A stretch of 64,000 nt of DNA from Rhodococcoides trifolii (GCF_014635345.1 NZ_BMCU01000006.1:62001-126000), one strand, 5' to 3'; positions 34,473 through 43,892 are shown, counted from the stretch's first letter. Translations and numbers: made by a program. Notes: generated from the sequence alone by a model not told the origin.

Positions 34473-36860
34473 GCGCACCCACCGTCGAAAGAGCCTACAG
34501 CTCGGCGGATGTCGATGCCGACTACAAGTATTGGTCTGCTGCGAACTATCTGACCGTCGCTCAGATCTATCTACAGGACAACGTTCTCCTGACCGAGCCG
34601 CTCGAAGCGCAGCACATCAAACCCAGGCTGCTCGGACATTGGGGTACGAGCCCGGGATTGTCGCTCGTCTACACACTGTTGAACCGTCACATTCGGGCCA
34701 CCGATTCCGATTGGCTGTACGTGACGGGGCCGGGACACGGCGGTCCGGCTCTGGTGGCGAACACCTATCTCGAAGGCACCTACAGCGAGATCTATCCGAA
34801 CATCTCGCTCGACCGTGCGGGTGTTCTCGCGCTGTGCCGCCAATTCTCCACTCCTGGAGGCATTCCCAGTCATGTGAGCGTGCAGACCCCCGGTAGCATC
34901 CACGAAGGTGGGGAACTCGGGTACGCCCTGACGCATGCCGCCGGCGCCGCCTTCGACAATCCTGACCTGGTTGTCGCGTGCGTGGTCGGGGACGGTGAAG
35001 CCGAAACCGGACCGCTCTCCGGGTCGTGGAAGATCCCGGCGTTCCTCAATCCGATCCGTGATGGTGCCGTGCTTCCCATCCTGCACCTCAACGACGCGAA
35101 GATCTCCGGACCCACAGTGCTCGGGCGCAGCACCGACCTGTCGATTTCCGACTATCTGAGCGGACAGGGTTGGGCTCCGATCTTCGTCGAGGGTGACGAC
35201 CCGCGGGTGGTGCTGGTGGCGTTCCAATATGCACTGACACGAGCACATGACGCCATCACGCGTATTCAACACGCGGCGCGCAACGGAAGGCCGGAACTCG
35301 GAGGGGAGTGGCCGGCGATCGTCCTCCGGACCCCCAAAGGGTGGACCGGCCCGCACCAGGTCGATGGCAAGCTCGTCGAGGGAACCCATTGGGCGCACCA
35401 AGTTCCGTTGTCCGGGGTCCGTGAGAACCCGAACCATCTTGCACAACTGGAGCAGTGGTTGCTGTCCTATGATCCCCGTTCCCTTTTCGACGACGCCGGC
35501 GCCCCGGTGCAATCGATTCGCGACCTCGCCCCGGTAGGTGACAAGCGGCTCGGTGCAACGCCGCACGCCAACGGCGGCAAGCTGTTGCAGCCGTTGGTCA
35601 TTCGCGATCTGCAGAATTACTCGCTGGACATCGAATCACCGGGGCATACGTCACACGAGACGACCAGGGTTCTCGGAGAGATGATGCGCGACATCTACCT
35701 CGACAACGGCGCGGCAGACGGCGGTGGAAACTTCCGGTTGTTCTGCCCGGACGAGACGGCCAGCAACCGTCTGCAGGCGGTGTTCGAGGCCACGGACCGA
35801 TGCTGGCAGCTTCCGAGGACGAAATTCGACGACAACCTCGCCCCTGACGGCAGGGTCATGGAAGTGCTCAGCGAGCACCTGTGCGAGGGGTGGCTCGAGG
35901 CATATTTGTTGTCCGGTCGGCATGGACTGTTCGCCAGCTACGAAGCGTTCGCAATGGTCAGTGTCTCCATGCTGATACAACACACCAAATGGCTGCAGCA
36001 CGCTGCCGCACTGGAAATGGCGCGCACCCGTCGCGTCCCTGAACGTGCTGCTCACCAGCACGTGCTGGCGCAACGACCACAACGGGTTCAGTCATCAAGG
36101 CCCCGGTCTGATCGACGCGGTGATTCCTCTGGCCCCTGACGTGGTGCGCGTGTGGCTGCCGCCGGATTCGAACACGCTACTGGCGGTGGCGGACCACTGC
36201 TTCCGCAGCCGCGGACACGTCAATCTCATGGTGGTGGACAAGCAAAGCCACCCGCAGTACCTGACGCTGCCCGAGGCGCGGGCACACGCGGCAGCAGGTG
36301 CCTCCGTCTGGACATGGGCTGGAACCGAGGCCGCCACGTCCGACACCGACCCGCACATCGTTCTCGCCTGCGCGGGCGATGTTCCGACCGAGGAAACCCT
36401 TGCTGCAGCAGCGCTTCTACGCGGGTGGGCTCCCGAACTCGGCGTCCGGGTGGTCAACGTGATCGACCTCATGGCTCTGCTCCCCGGTGATCACCACCCG
36501 CACGGGCTCTCCGCCGCCGCGTTCACCGCCCTCTTCACCGACTCCGTAGATGTGGTGTTCGCGTTTCACGGGTACCCGCGCGCGGTGCACGAACTCCTTC
36601 ACGGCAGGCCCGACGCGTCGCGGTTCCACGTCCGTGGATTCATCGAACAAGGCACCACGACAACACCGTTCGACATGGTCGTACTCAACAAGATGAGTCG
36701 CTACCACTTGGTCATCGAGGCGCTCGACCGGGTGATGGACGGCGCTGCCGAGACAACCGCTCTGTGGCGACACTGCGTCGATCAGCTGGTGCGTCACGAC
36801 CACTACATCAGGGAGAACTTCGAGGACCTTCCGGAGATTCGCGCGTGGAGGTGGTCGTGA
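34469..36860 (+). pseudogene. xfp: Phosphoketolase with +1 frameshift
   Basis: A D-xylulose 5-phosphate/D-fructose 6-phosphate phosphoketolase, a TPP enzyme making acetyl phosphate. N-terminal motifs include YWSAANYLTVAQIYL, GHWGTSPGLS, GPGHGGPAL and the TPP motif GDGEAETGP. The frame is lost near 36015-36017: CTGGAAATGGCG encodes LEMA where the family reads LEWRAPVASLNVLLTS. The coherent sequence resumes in the +1 frame to 36860 (WRNDHNGFSHQGPG). Total length is 3n+1, equal to 796 residues if one A is removed, the normal size. Start overlaps the Usp stop (ATGA). Real lesion or base-call error. Confidence 0.9.
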
Positions 36861-36900
36861 CCGCCGTTGCTCGAGGGGTGGACTGTATTGCGACATCCTC

Positions 36901-36934
36901 GCGGGGGTGTCCGAACGCAGGCGGACGTCCCCGC
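36901..36934 (+). terminator. Possible terminator after phosphoketolase
   Basis: GCGGGG and GTCCG pair with CGGAC and CCCCGC across a short loop, leaving a two-base internal mismatch. It lies 40 nt after the phosphoketolase stop. There is no T tract. Confidence 0.4.
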
Positions 36935-36991
36935 ATCAGGTGACCTTTGCCCATGGTGAGTGCGTGGTTTCTCGTCCACGATCGAACGAAG

Positions 36992-37693
36992 ATGAGTACT
37001 TATGGTGACCTCGGGCGCGAGATGGCAGCACTCGCGCGTTCTCTGACTTTCCTTCGATCGATCGACGGGCGGGCGTCGGCCGTGACAGCCTCGGCCGTGA
37101 GCATCATCGGGGGCGTGGCGTGCGCCGACGTCATGATGGTCGACCAGAATCGAATCGTGTCGGTCGCCGCGACCGACCCACTCACGATCGAACTCGACCG
37201 TGTACAGCAGGATTCCGGCCACGGGCCGTGTCTCGACGCGGTGAAGTCGGAGCGGGTGGTGCGAAGCGACGACCTGCGAACCGAGCCGCGGTGGCCCGCG
37301 TTCTCCAGCGCCGCGGTCGCGGTGGGTGTTCACAGCATGCTCTCGCTGCGGCTGTACGTCGGCACGGAATCCATCGGCGCCCTGAACCTGTTCGGGTTGT
37401 CCCCGAACGCTTTCGATTCCGATGACGAGGGCATCGGATTACTTCTCGCGACCCACGCTGCGATCGCGCTGAGCGACGTGCGCAAGGTCGAACAGTTTCA
37501 GCTCGCATTGCTGAGGCGCGACACCATAGGACAGGCCAAAGGTATTGTGATGGAGCGCTACAGCGTGGACGCAGAACGCGCTTTCCAGATGCTCGCAAAG
37601 ATTTCCCAGGACACGAACGTCACCGTGTTCACTGTCTCCACGCGCGTGATCGAAACGTCGAACGAAGGCGGCGGAGCGCCGTGGCGGAGGTGA
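36992..37693 (+). CDS. GAF-ANTAR domain protein
   Basis: A 233-residue protein with a GAF domain (about 20-165, QDSGHGPCLDAV core) and a C-terminal ANTAR domain (about 165-220, LLRRDTIGQAKGIVMERYSVDAERAFQML). ANTAR domains bind paired RNA hairpins and prevent transcription termination. ATG 36992 gives the usual MSTYGDLGREMAALARSL beginning; in-frame ATGs at 36947 and 36953 are alternatives. It is probably a signal-responsive antiterminator within the dormancy island. Convergent with the GGDEF gene. Confidence 0.88.
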   Translation: MSTYGDLGREMAALARSLTFLRSIDGRASAVTASAVSIIGGVACADVMMVDQNRIVSVAATDPLTIELDRVQQDSGHGPCLDAVKSERVVRSDDLRTEPRWPAFSSAAVAVGVHSMLSLRLYVGTESIGALNLFGLSPNAFDSDDEGIGLLLATHAAIALSDVRKVEQFQLALLRRDTIGQAKGIVMERYSVDAERAFQMLAKISQDTNVTVFTVSTRVIETSNEGGGAPWRR

Positions 37694-37703
37694 CTCGTAC
37701 AGG

Positions 37704-38537
37704 TCAGGCAGGTTTCATGGCGCGCCTGCGGCGGTAGAGATCGCTGTCGGCGCGTGCGATCGCATCGTGGAGTGTGTCGTCACGCACGACGGTGGTCAAA
37801 CCGTGGGTGATCGTGGCCCCACCACCCTCTCTCAGCGAGAGGTTGACCGTGTCGATCCGTTCGCGGACGTCCGACTCGGGCACGCCGACAACAGCGAACA
37901 CGAACTCGTCACCACCGAAACGAATGATCAGGTCGTACTGACGCAAGCGAGAACGTAGACCTCGAACGACGTTCTGCAGGGCCAAGTCCCCGGCTTCGTG
38001 ACCCTTTTCGTCGTTGACTCGTTTGAGTCCGTCGACGTCGACGAAGCCGATAATCATGTCGCGTCGGGTTCTCCGAGCGGTATCGAGATCGCGCGCGAGC
38101 TCGATCATTCCAGCGTCCCGGCGGTACGCGCCGGTGAGCTGGTCTATCGACGATGCGGCGCGGTCGTCCGCCGCCCGATGGCGGTCTGCTTTCGACTCAG
38201 TCCTATCGTCGGCGCTGTCCTGGCGGTCGCTGGCGGAGTCCTGACGGTCGGTCAGTGCAAATTCACGTTGCTTCGCCGCAGACGCGTCTATTCCGCCCTC
38301 ACTCAGTTCCGAATCGACTGCTCTGCCATCGCGGCCGTCCGCATACTCGTCGCGTCGATCTGCCTTGCGATCTCGCCGGGCGGCGGAGTCGTCACGATGT
38401 GCCGCCGCCTCGTCGTGCGGATCCCCGACATGCTGTTCCCAGTGCCAGTACGAGCCACTGTTCGCGAACCAAGTGAACTGGTGGTTGTCGACCAAGGCGT
38501 GCTTCCGATACATGAGGCAATCCCGTCGCTTCGACAT
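37704..38537 (-). CDS. GGDEF diguanylate cyclase-like protein with charged repeat region
   Basis: A 277-residue protein. Residues about 130-277 form a GGDEF domain with the signature RFGGDEFVFAV and DVDGLKRVNDEKGHEAGD, so cyclic-di-GMP synthesis is possible. Residues about 38-130 are a run of Asp/Arg-rich near-repeats such as DRQDSASDR and DRTESKADR, likely an extended helix. ATG 38537 is used; an ATG 8 codons later is an alternative. No membrane segment is visible. Convergent with GAF-ANTAR; 182 bp without a gene separates it from the 2-hydroxyacid dehydrogenase gene. Confidence 0.85.
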   Translation of the reverse strand: MSKRRDCLMYRKHALVDNHQFTWFANSGSYWHWEQHVGDPHDEAAAHRDDSAARRDRKADRRDEYADGRDGRAVDSELSEGGIDASAAKQREFALTDRQDSASDRQDSADDRTESKADRHRAADDRAASSIDQLTGAYRRDAGMIELARDLDTARRTRRDMIIGFVDVDGLKRVNDEKGHEAGDLALQNVVRGLRSRLRQYDLIIRFGGDEFVFAVVGVPESDVRERIDTVNLSLREGGGATITHGLTTVVRDDTLHDAIARADSDLYRRRRAMKPA

Positions 38538-38719
38538 ACAAGTCTGCGATCACCGTTCGCCGTAGAGCGGCTGGGTATCGATGGTACGTACAGGCGCGGG
38601 CACTTGGTGGCGAATTCGACCTCGTACCGGTGTCCAGCGAGATCGCATTCACTGCGTTCACCCCGCCGCCAAGGCCGACGGATAGCGGGCCCGGATGATC
38701 ACCTCGATCGTCATGATGT

Positions 38720-39676
38720 TCACTTGTCTTTGTTGTCCGGGTTGACTGTCCCGTCGGCGGGCTGTCCGGCCAGCGCGGCGATCACCGAGTTCGCCGCAGC
38801 AACACTGGCTTCGACGCGCGCTTCACGTGTTTGTCCGGCGAGGTGTGACGTGGCCACGACGGTGGGCATGGCCAGTAGCGGATTCGCCGGGTCCGGGGGT
38901 TCGCTGGTGAACACGTCGAGCGCAGCGCCGGCGATGACACCGTTTCGCAGTGCGTCCGCTAGTGCGTTCTCGTCGACGAGCGATCCGCGGGCGGTGTTGA
39001 CGAGGTACGCGGTGGGTTTCATCGCAGCGAGGGCCACGGCGTCGATGACGGGTGAGCCGGATGTGGTTGCGCGGGAATGCACGCTGACGAAGTCGGCGTC
39101 GCGCAAGAGGTCGCGGGTATCGACGTAGGTGACGGCGAGAGCGGGATCGGGATGACCGGTGGACACGAGGATCGTCATTCCGAAGGCGCGTGCGAGGTCG
39201 ATGACGGCGCGCGCGCTGGGTCCGAGTCCGATGATGCCGAGGGTTGCACCGCGTAGTTGCCGGGTGTCGTGCCGTGGCCAGTGCCCGTTGCGGGTTCCTT
39301 CGGTTGTTTCCCCGATTCGCCTGGCGCACATGAGAAGCAGCGCAATGGTCATTTCGGCGACGGCGTGCCGGTTCGCTCCCGGGGTGTTGCAGACGAGGAT
39401 CCCGCGGCGGGTGGCGGCGTCGACGTCGACGGAGTCGTATCCGACGCCGCTGCGGGCGATGACGCGCAGTGTGGGGGCCGCGTCCATCATCTCTGCGGTG
39501 ACGGGTTCGCTGGCGATGATCGCGGCGTCGCTGGAGGCGAGGAGGGTTGCCATCTCGCCGTCGGGTCGCGTCCCCGAGGCGGGGGAATGGACGGTCGTGT
39601 GCCCCCGTTCTCGCAGCATCACGTCGACGTCGTCGCCGGGATGGAGGTAGTCGGTGGTGATCAGGATGGTGGCCAC
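38720..39676 (-). CDS. D-isomer-specific 2-hydroxyacid dehydrogenase
   Basis: A 318-residue NAD-dependent dehydrogenase of the phosphoglycerate/glyoxylate reductase type. The substrate Gly-rich ARSGVGYDSVDVDAA is at about residues 75-89, the NAD motif GIIGLGPSARAV at about 148-159, Arg in NTARGSLVDE at about 232, and the late catalytic His in TSHLAGQT at about 283. It may reduce hydroxypyruvate or tartronate products of tartrate breakdown. GTG 39676 has AGGAAGA upstream. It is divergent from the GntR gene across a 20-bp palindrome. Confidence 0.85.
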   Translation of the reverse strand: MATILITTDYLHPGDDVDVMLRERGHTTVHSPASGTRPDGEMATLLASSDAAIIASEPVTAEMMDAAPTLRVIARSGVGYDSVDVDAATRRGILVCNTPGANRHAVAEMTIALLLMCARRIGETTEGTRNGHWPRHDTRQLRGATLGIIGLGPSARAVIDLARAFGMTILVSTGHPDPALAVTYVDTRDLLRDADFVSVHSRATTSGSPVIDAVALAAMKPTAYLVNTARGSLVDENALADALRNGVIAGAALDVFTSEPPDPANPLLAMPTVVATSHLAGQTREARVEASVAAANSVIAALAGQPADGTVNPDNKDK

Positions 39677-39721
39677 GGTGTCGTCTTCCTGCAGTGTGGG
39701 GGCGAGGTAGTTCGAACTGCG

Positions 39722-39741
39722 GTGTATCTTATAAGATACAC
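39722..39741. promoter_or_regulatory. GntR operator, perfect 20-bp palindrome
   Basis: GTGTATCTTATAAGATACAC is a perfect palindrome between the divergent starts of the hydroxyacid dehydrogenase (39676) and the GntR regulator (39797). It is AT-rich in a GC-rich setting and has the form of a GntR/FadR-type operator. Confidence 0.85.
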
Positions 39742-39796
39742 AGAGACGTTGGCGATGTTGCGGAGAACGCAACCCCGGGACGAAAGGCGATTCACC

Positions 39797-40492
39797 GTGG
39801 CCGTCGCGCAGAATGTCTTCTCCAGCAAGGGAGACGTCGCCTATGCCCAGCTGCGGAGTTGGATCCTGCTCGGGACGTTGCCGGCTGGGTCGCGCCTGGC
39901 GCAGTACGAGTTGGCCGAACGTCTGGACATGAGCATCACGCCGCTCCGAGAGGCCGTTCGCCGCTTGAGCAGCGAGGGTTTGATGGAACTCGACAGCCAC
40001 AAGAACGTGCGCATCGCGCCGATGTCGGCGACCGAGGCGCGTCAGTTGTTCGAGGTGAGACTCTCACTCGACCCCAGCGCGGTGGAATTGGCCGCTCAGC
40101 GCCGCACCGACCGCGACATCTCCGCAATGCGTGACGCTGCACAGCGTTTGGTTCCAGTGACTCGGAGTTGGGGTGAGGAGGGACTGACCGCGCACCGCGA
40201 GTTCCACCGCACCCTGTACCTCGCGTCGCACAACGACGTCCTGATCCACTTACTCGAGGATCTGTGGGACAAATCCGACCGCTATCGACGGGTGGGTCTG
40301 GAACTGCCCCCGGGCGCCGAACCGCGCACCATCGACTTCGACCAACATTTCGACATCCTCGAATGTGTCGTCGCCGGAGACGGCTCCGCGGCCGCGGACC
40401 TGATGCGCCGACACATCAGGGGCAGTCTCACTGCTGCGGCCATCGACGCCCTCGCGGGTGACGAACTCACCGTTCGTCAGAACTCTGCCTGA
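39797..40492 (+). CDS. GntR-family (FadR subfamily) regulator
   Basis: A 231-residue GntR regulator. The winged helix VAYAQLRSWILLGTLPAGSRLAQYELAERLDMSITPLREAVRRLSSEGLMEL is at about residues 12-63, followed by an FCD-type helical domain with the metal-binding pattern (HREFHRTLY, DQHFDILECV, RRHIRGSL). GTG 39797 is chosen over ATG 39755; AAAGG lies about 9 nt upstream. It should regulate both the divergent dehydrogenase and the downstream tartrate dehydrogenase gene, whose start is 46 nt after its stop. Confidence 0.87.
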   Translation: MAVAQNVFSSKGDVAYAQLRSWILLGTLPAGSRLAQYELAERLDMSITPLREAVRRLSSEGLMELDSHKNVRIAPMSATEARQLFEVRLSLDPSAVELAAQRRTDRDISAMRDAAQRLVPVTRSWGEEGLTAHREFHRTLYLASHNDVLIHLLEDLWDKSDRYRRVGLELPPGAEPRTIDFDQHFDILECVVAGDGSAAADLMRRHIRGSLTAAAIDALAGDELTVRQNSA

Positions 40493-40537
40493 CCCTCGCC
40501 CGACCATCTGCCCCTTCACCGAAAAGGACATCGCACC

Positions 40538-41620
40538 ATGGGACACACGCATCGCATCGCAGTCATTCCCGGCGACGGGATCGGCAAGGAAGTCGTCCCG
40601 GAGGGTGTGAAGGTTCTCGAGGCGGCAGCGTCGACATTCGATTTCACCCTCGACTTCGAGCGATTCGACTACGCGAACGCCGAGTACTATGCCCAGCACG
40701 GAAAAATGTTGCCCGAGAACTGGTTCGATCAACTGGTGGGCTTCGACTCGATCTTCTTCGGTGCCGTCGGGTGGCCGGACACTGTCCCCGACCACGTTTC
40801 GCTGTGGGGGAGCCTGCTTCAGTTCAGGCGGCATTTCGACCAGTACGTCAGCCTCCGCCCCGTCAAACTTCTCCCCGGCGTCACCAGCCCACTCGTCGGA
40901 CGAGAACCGGGCGACATCGACTTCTACGTCGTGCGCGAGAACACCGAAGGCGAGTACTCGAGCGTCGGCGGGAAGATCTTCGAAGGGACCGAGCGTGAGA
41001 CGGTGATGCAGGAGACCGTGATGACGCGGACCGGTGTGGATCGAATCTTGAAGTACGCCTTCGACCTTGCGCAGACTCGCCCCAAGAAGCACCTCACCTC
41101 CGCCACCAAGAGCAACGGCATCTCGATCTCCATGCCCTACTGGGACACTCGGGTCGAGGCGATGGCCGCCAGGTACGAGGACGTTCGGGTCGACAAGTTC
41201 CACATCGACATCCTGGCCGCGAACTTCGTGCTGCACCCGGATTGGTTCGACGTCGTGGTCGGCAGCAACCTGTTCGGCGACATCCTGTCCGACCTCGGCC
41301 CGGCCTGCACCGGCACCATCGGCATTGCACCCAGCGGCAACATCAACCCGGAGCGCCGGTTCCCGAGCCTGTTCGAACCGGTCCACGGATCCGCTCCCGA
41401 CATAGCCGGTCGCGGCATTGCCAACCCGATCGGGCAGATCTGGAGCGCGTCGATGATGCTCGAGCATCTAGGCGAGACCGAGGCTGCTGCAGGCATTCTC
41501 GATGCCGTCGGGGCGGTCCTCGCTCGAGGCGGCGCCAGCCTTACCCCTGATATGGGTGGGCAGGCGACAACCGCGGGCTTGGGGGACGAGATCGTCACCC
41601 AGCTCACAGGTGAAAGCTGA
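40538..41620 (+). CDS. Tartrate dehydrogenase/decarboxylase or D-malate dehydrogenase
   Basis: A 360-residue member of the isocitrate/isopropylmalate dehydrogenase family. It shows IPGDGIGKEVVPEG (9-22), the tartrate-type FFGAVGWPDTVPDH, the loop SLRPVKLLPGV, VRENTEGEYSS and the catalytic/metal region (SNLFGDILSDLGP) with HGSAPDIAGRGIANP for NAD. Members oxidise tartrate, D-malate or 3-isopropylmalate. The GAVGWP segment and the GntR context favour tartrate/D-malate (ttuC/dmlA) over leucine biosynthesis. Co-directional with GntR. Confidence 0.9.
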   Translation: MGHTHRIAVIPGDGIGKEVVPEGVKVLEAAASTFDFTLDFERFDYANAEYYAQHGKMLPENWFDQLVGFDSIFFGAVGWPDTVPDHVSLWGSLLQFRRHFDQYVSLRPVKLLPGVTSPLVGREPGDIDFYVVRENTEGEYSSVGGKIFEGTERETVMQETVMTRTGVDRILKYAFDLAQTRPKKHLTSATKSNGISISMPYWDTRVEAMAARYEDVRVDKFHIDILAANFVLHPDWFDVVVGSNLFGDILSDLGPACTGTIGIAPSGNINPERRFPSLFEPVHGSAPDIAGRGIANPIGQIWSASMMLEHLGETEAAAGILDAVGAVLARGGASLTPDMGGQATTAGLGDEIVTQLTGES

Positions 41621-41670
41621 CTGCCTACCGAGGCATTGACCGATCGCGGACTCGCCTTGCGAGGCCGGGC

Positions 41671-42660
41671 TCAGCGAGTGCCGCCCTTGGCCAGGTCGGC
41701 AATCGCGTCGATGTTGGACGAGTCGATGAAGGACGGTCCGGTGAGCACAGCTTGGCCACCACCGATCGTGTTCTTGTTGTTGAGGTACAGCCACAGCGAG
41801 TCCACTGCCAGGTAACCCTGCAGGTACGGCTGCTGGTCGATGGCCCACTGCACGTCACCGGCCTTGATGGAATCGACCAGGGCGCCGTTCGTGTCGAACG
41901 TCGCGATCTTGGCGTCGCTGCCCGCGGACTTGGTCGACTCGACTGCCGCGAGGGCGATCGGTGCACCGAGGGTCAGGACGGAGTCGATGCTCGGATCCTG
42001 TTGCAGCTTGGCCTGAATGGTGGCCTGCACGGAGGGTAGATCTTGACCGTTGACGTTCAGGTTCTCGATCTTGCCGCCGAATCCTTCGGCAACACCGGCG
42101 CACCGGGCCTCGAGCGAGACCGCGCCCTGCTCCTGGATCACGCAGATCGCGTTGGTGGCTCCATCGGTTTTCAGGCGCTCTCCCGCCGCGATTCCCAACG
42201 TCCGCTCGTCCTGGCCGAAGTAGGCCGAGACGCCCATGTCTTTCCAGTTGTCGTAGCCGGAGTTGAAGGCGACTACGGGAACCTGTGCTGCTACAGCCTT
42301 TTCCACGTTCGGTGCCATGGCGTCGGGCTTGGCGAGGGTGACCGCGATGGCGTCGACGTCGGAGTCGAGCGCGTTCTGAACGAGGTTCGCCTGGTTGGGT
42401 GCGTCGACGTCGCCGTTGTACTGAAGATCGATGTTGTCCTTCGCGGCCGCAGCTTCCGCGCCGCGGCGGATGAGATCCCAGAACGTGTCACCGGGAGGGG
42501 CATGGGTGATCATCGCAATGGTTGCACGCGGGGTATCCGCCGTCCCCGCGTTACCGCCGCCGCCGGAGGACTCCGGCGCGCCACCGGTGCTGCTGCATGC
42601 CGCCAGAGTTGTTGCAGCGGCGAGGGCTACAACGATCGATACGCGTCGTCTCGTGGTCAC
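41671..42660 (-). CDS. Sugar ABC transporter substrate-binding lipoprotein
   Basis: A 329-residue ribose-type periplasmic binding protein. The signal peptide ends in the lipobox TTLAAC (Cys22). The binding-protein core runs from TIAMITHAPPGDTFWDLIRRGAEAAAA to SLWLYLNNKNTIGGGQAVLTGP. Ligands for this class include ribose, inositol and other sugars. GTG 42660 is the first start after the promoter. No ATPase or permease gene is adjacent. A copy of the LacI operator lies 29 nt upstream, so it is co-regulated with the Gfo/Idh-isomerase operon. Confidence 0.88.
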   Translation of the reverse strand: MTTRRRVSIVVALAAATTLAACSSTGGAPESSGGGGNAGTADTPRATIAMITHAPPGDTFWDLIRRGAEAAAAKDNIDLQYNGDVDAPNQANLVQNALDSDVDAIAVTLAKPDAMAPNVEKAVAAQVPVVAFNSGYDNWKDMGVSAYFGQDERTLGIAAGERLKTDGATNAICVIQEQGAVSLEARCAGVAEGFGGKIENLNVNGQDLPSVQATIQAKLQQDPSIDSVLTLGAPIALAAVESTKSAGSDAKIATFDTNGALVDSIKAGDVQWAIDQQPYLQGYLAVDSLWLYLNNKNTIGGGQAVLTGPSFIDSSNIDAIADLAKGGTR

Positions 42661-42688
42661 AGTGTCTACTTTCTCGATGAGTAGACGC

Positions 42689-42710
42689 GTCTATTTGACC
42701 GGTCTAGTTC
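42689..42710. promoter_or_regulatory. LacI operator before the binding-protein gene
   Basis: Read on the minus strand it starts GAACTAGACCGGT, has two variable bases and continues AATAGAC. The same pattern occurs on the plus strand at 43826-43850 before the dehydrogenase gene. A 12-bp palindrome, TAGACGCGTCTA, overlaps its edge (42682-42693). Confidence 0.75.
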
Positions 42711-42753
42711 AGCGACTATGACCTATGCCACATTGTCCTGTCAAGCGGTCCGA

Positions 42754-43764
42754 TCAGGCGGGTGCAGGACCGGAAGTGGATCGCGCGATGAGGCGTGGTC
42801 TCAGGACGACGGACAGGGCCTCGGTGCGCCCCTTGTCCAGACGTTCGACGGCCGCGTCGACCGCCCTCGTCGCCTGGTCGCGGGGTTCCTGGCTGACGGA
42901 AGTGAGGTCGACGTGCGCGAGGTGGGCGAGAACGCTGTCGTCGTAGCCAGTGACAGACATGTCACCGGGCACCGAGATGCCGGCCCGTTGCAGGGAATCG
43001 AGAAGGCCGACGGCACTGCGGTCGTTCGACGCGACGACGGCGGTCGGCCGGGTGCGCATCCCCACGATCTCCTCGGCCGCGCGGACTCCGGACTTCTCGG
43101 TGAAGTCGCCGTCGATCACCTGGACGTAGGCGTCGAGACCGTGGCGGTGCATCGCCCTGATGTACCCGGTGCGTCGGTCCGCCGCAATGGGATTGGACCC
43201 ACCGGTCAGATGCAGGATGCGTTCGTGCCCGAGCTCGACCAGGTGATCGACCACGGCGCCCATTCCTCGCAGGTCGCCCGCGCGGACCACGTCGAGCTCG
43301 GATCCCGGCATTCGACGACCCACCACTACCAGCGGCACTCGCTTGTTCCATTCTTTCATGGTGTCGGCGTCGATCTCCGGTCCGAGCAGAATGATTGCTT
43401 CGCAACGGAAGTCGAGCAGTGTGCGCATCACGCTCTCCTCGTCCCGCGTGGGGGTGACGGGACCGAGGACCACCTCGTACCCGTGCCGGTCGGCCTGCTC
43501 GACGATGTGTTCGACCATCTCGGTGTGGAAGGTGTTGCGAATGCTGGTCATCACGCCGATGAGGTGGGTGCGGCGCAGGGAGAGCAGTGCTGCGCTGCGA
43601 TTGGGTCGGTAGTCCAGCGCGTCGGCAACTTCCATGACGCGATCGCGGGTCGCCGCGCTGGGCCCCTGTACGCCGCGAAAGATCATGCTGACCAGCGCTT
43701 TGGACACGCCGGCGCGATCTGCGACGTCTTGCATCGTCGTTGCGCGAGCGCCGTCCGACTTCAT
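42754..43764 (-). CDS. LacI-family transcriptional regulator (second locus)
   Basis: A 336-residue LacI repressor: helix-turn-helix MQDVADRAGVSKALVSMIFRGVQGPSAATRDRVMEVADALDYRPNRSA at about residues 11-58, then a periplasmic-binding-like sensor domain. ATG 43764 has GAGGAG upstream. It is paralogous to the regulator at 24917 (shared VS-x-ALVS, RGV-x-G, GYDDS). It lies between the binding-protein gene and the divergent Gfo/Idh-isomerase operon, each of which has the same operator sequence. Confidence 0.9.
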   Translation of the reverse strand: MKSDGARATTMQDVADRAGVSKALVSMIFRGVQGPSAATRDRVMEVADALDYRPNRSAALLSLRRTHLIGVMTSIRNTFHTEMVEHIVEQADRHGYEVVLGPVTPTRDEESVMRTLLDFRCEAIILLGPEIDADTMKEWNKRVPLVVVGRRMPGSELDVVRAGDLRGMGAVVDHLVELGHERILHLTGGSNPIAADRRTGYIRAMHRHGLDAYVQVIDGDFTEKSGVRAAEEIVGMRTRPTAVVASNDRSAVGLLDSLQRAGISVPGDMSVTGYDDSVLAHLAHVDLTSVSQEPRDQATRAVDAAVERLDKGRTEALSVVLRPRLIARSTSGPAPA

Positions 43765-43825
43765 CGATCATCTCCTCGTTCGAGTTCATGCTTGACACCG
43801 TCGTGACCCGTGTCTCATAGTAGTC

Positions 43826-43850
43826 GAACTAGACCGGTTCAATAGACCGG
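43826..43850. promoter_or_regulatory. LacI operator before the Gfo/Idh gene
   Basis: It starts GAACTAGACCGGT and repeats TAGACCGG 11 bases later, one helical turn apart. It shares most bases with the inverted copy at 42689-42710. It lies between LacI (start 43764) and the dehydrogenase (start 43893). Confidence 0.8.
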
Positions 43851-43892
43851 AACAGACCACCTCGACTCCATCTCCAATCTGAGAGAGCACCC

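Noticed and set aside
36015-36017. Programmed ribosomal frameshift in phosphoketolase
   Set aside because: No slippery heptamer or downstream pseudoknot is apparent; the family is not known to use frameshifting.
40538-41620. 3-isopropylmalate dehydrogenase (leuB)
   Set aside because: Context of GntR and hydroxyacid dehydrogenase and the GAVGWP segment favour tartrate/D-malate dehydrogenase.
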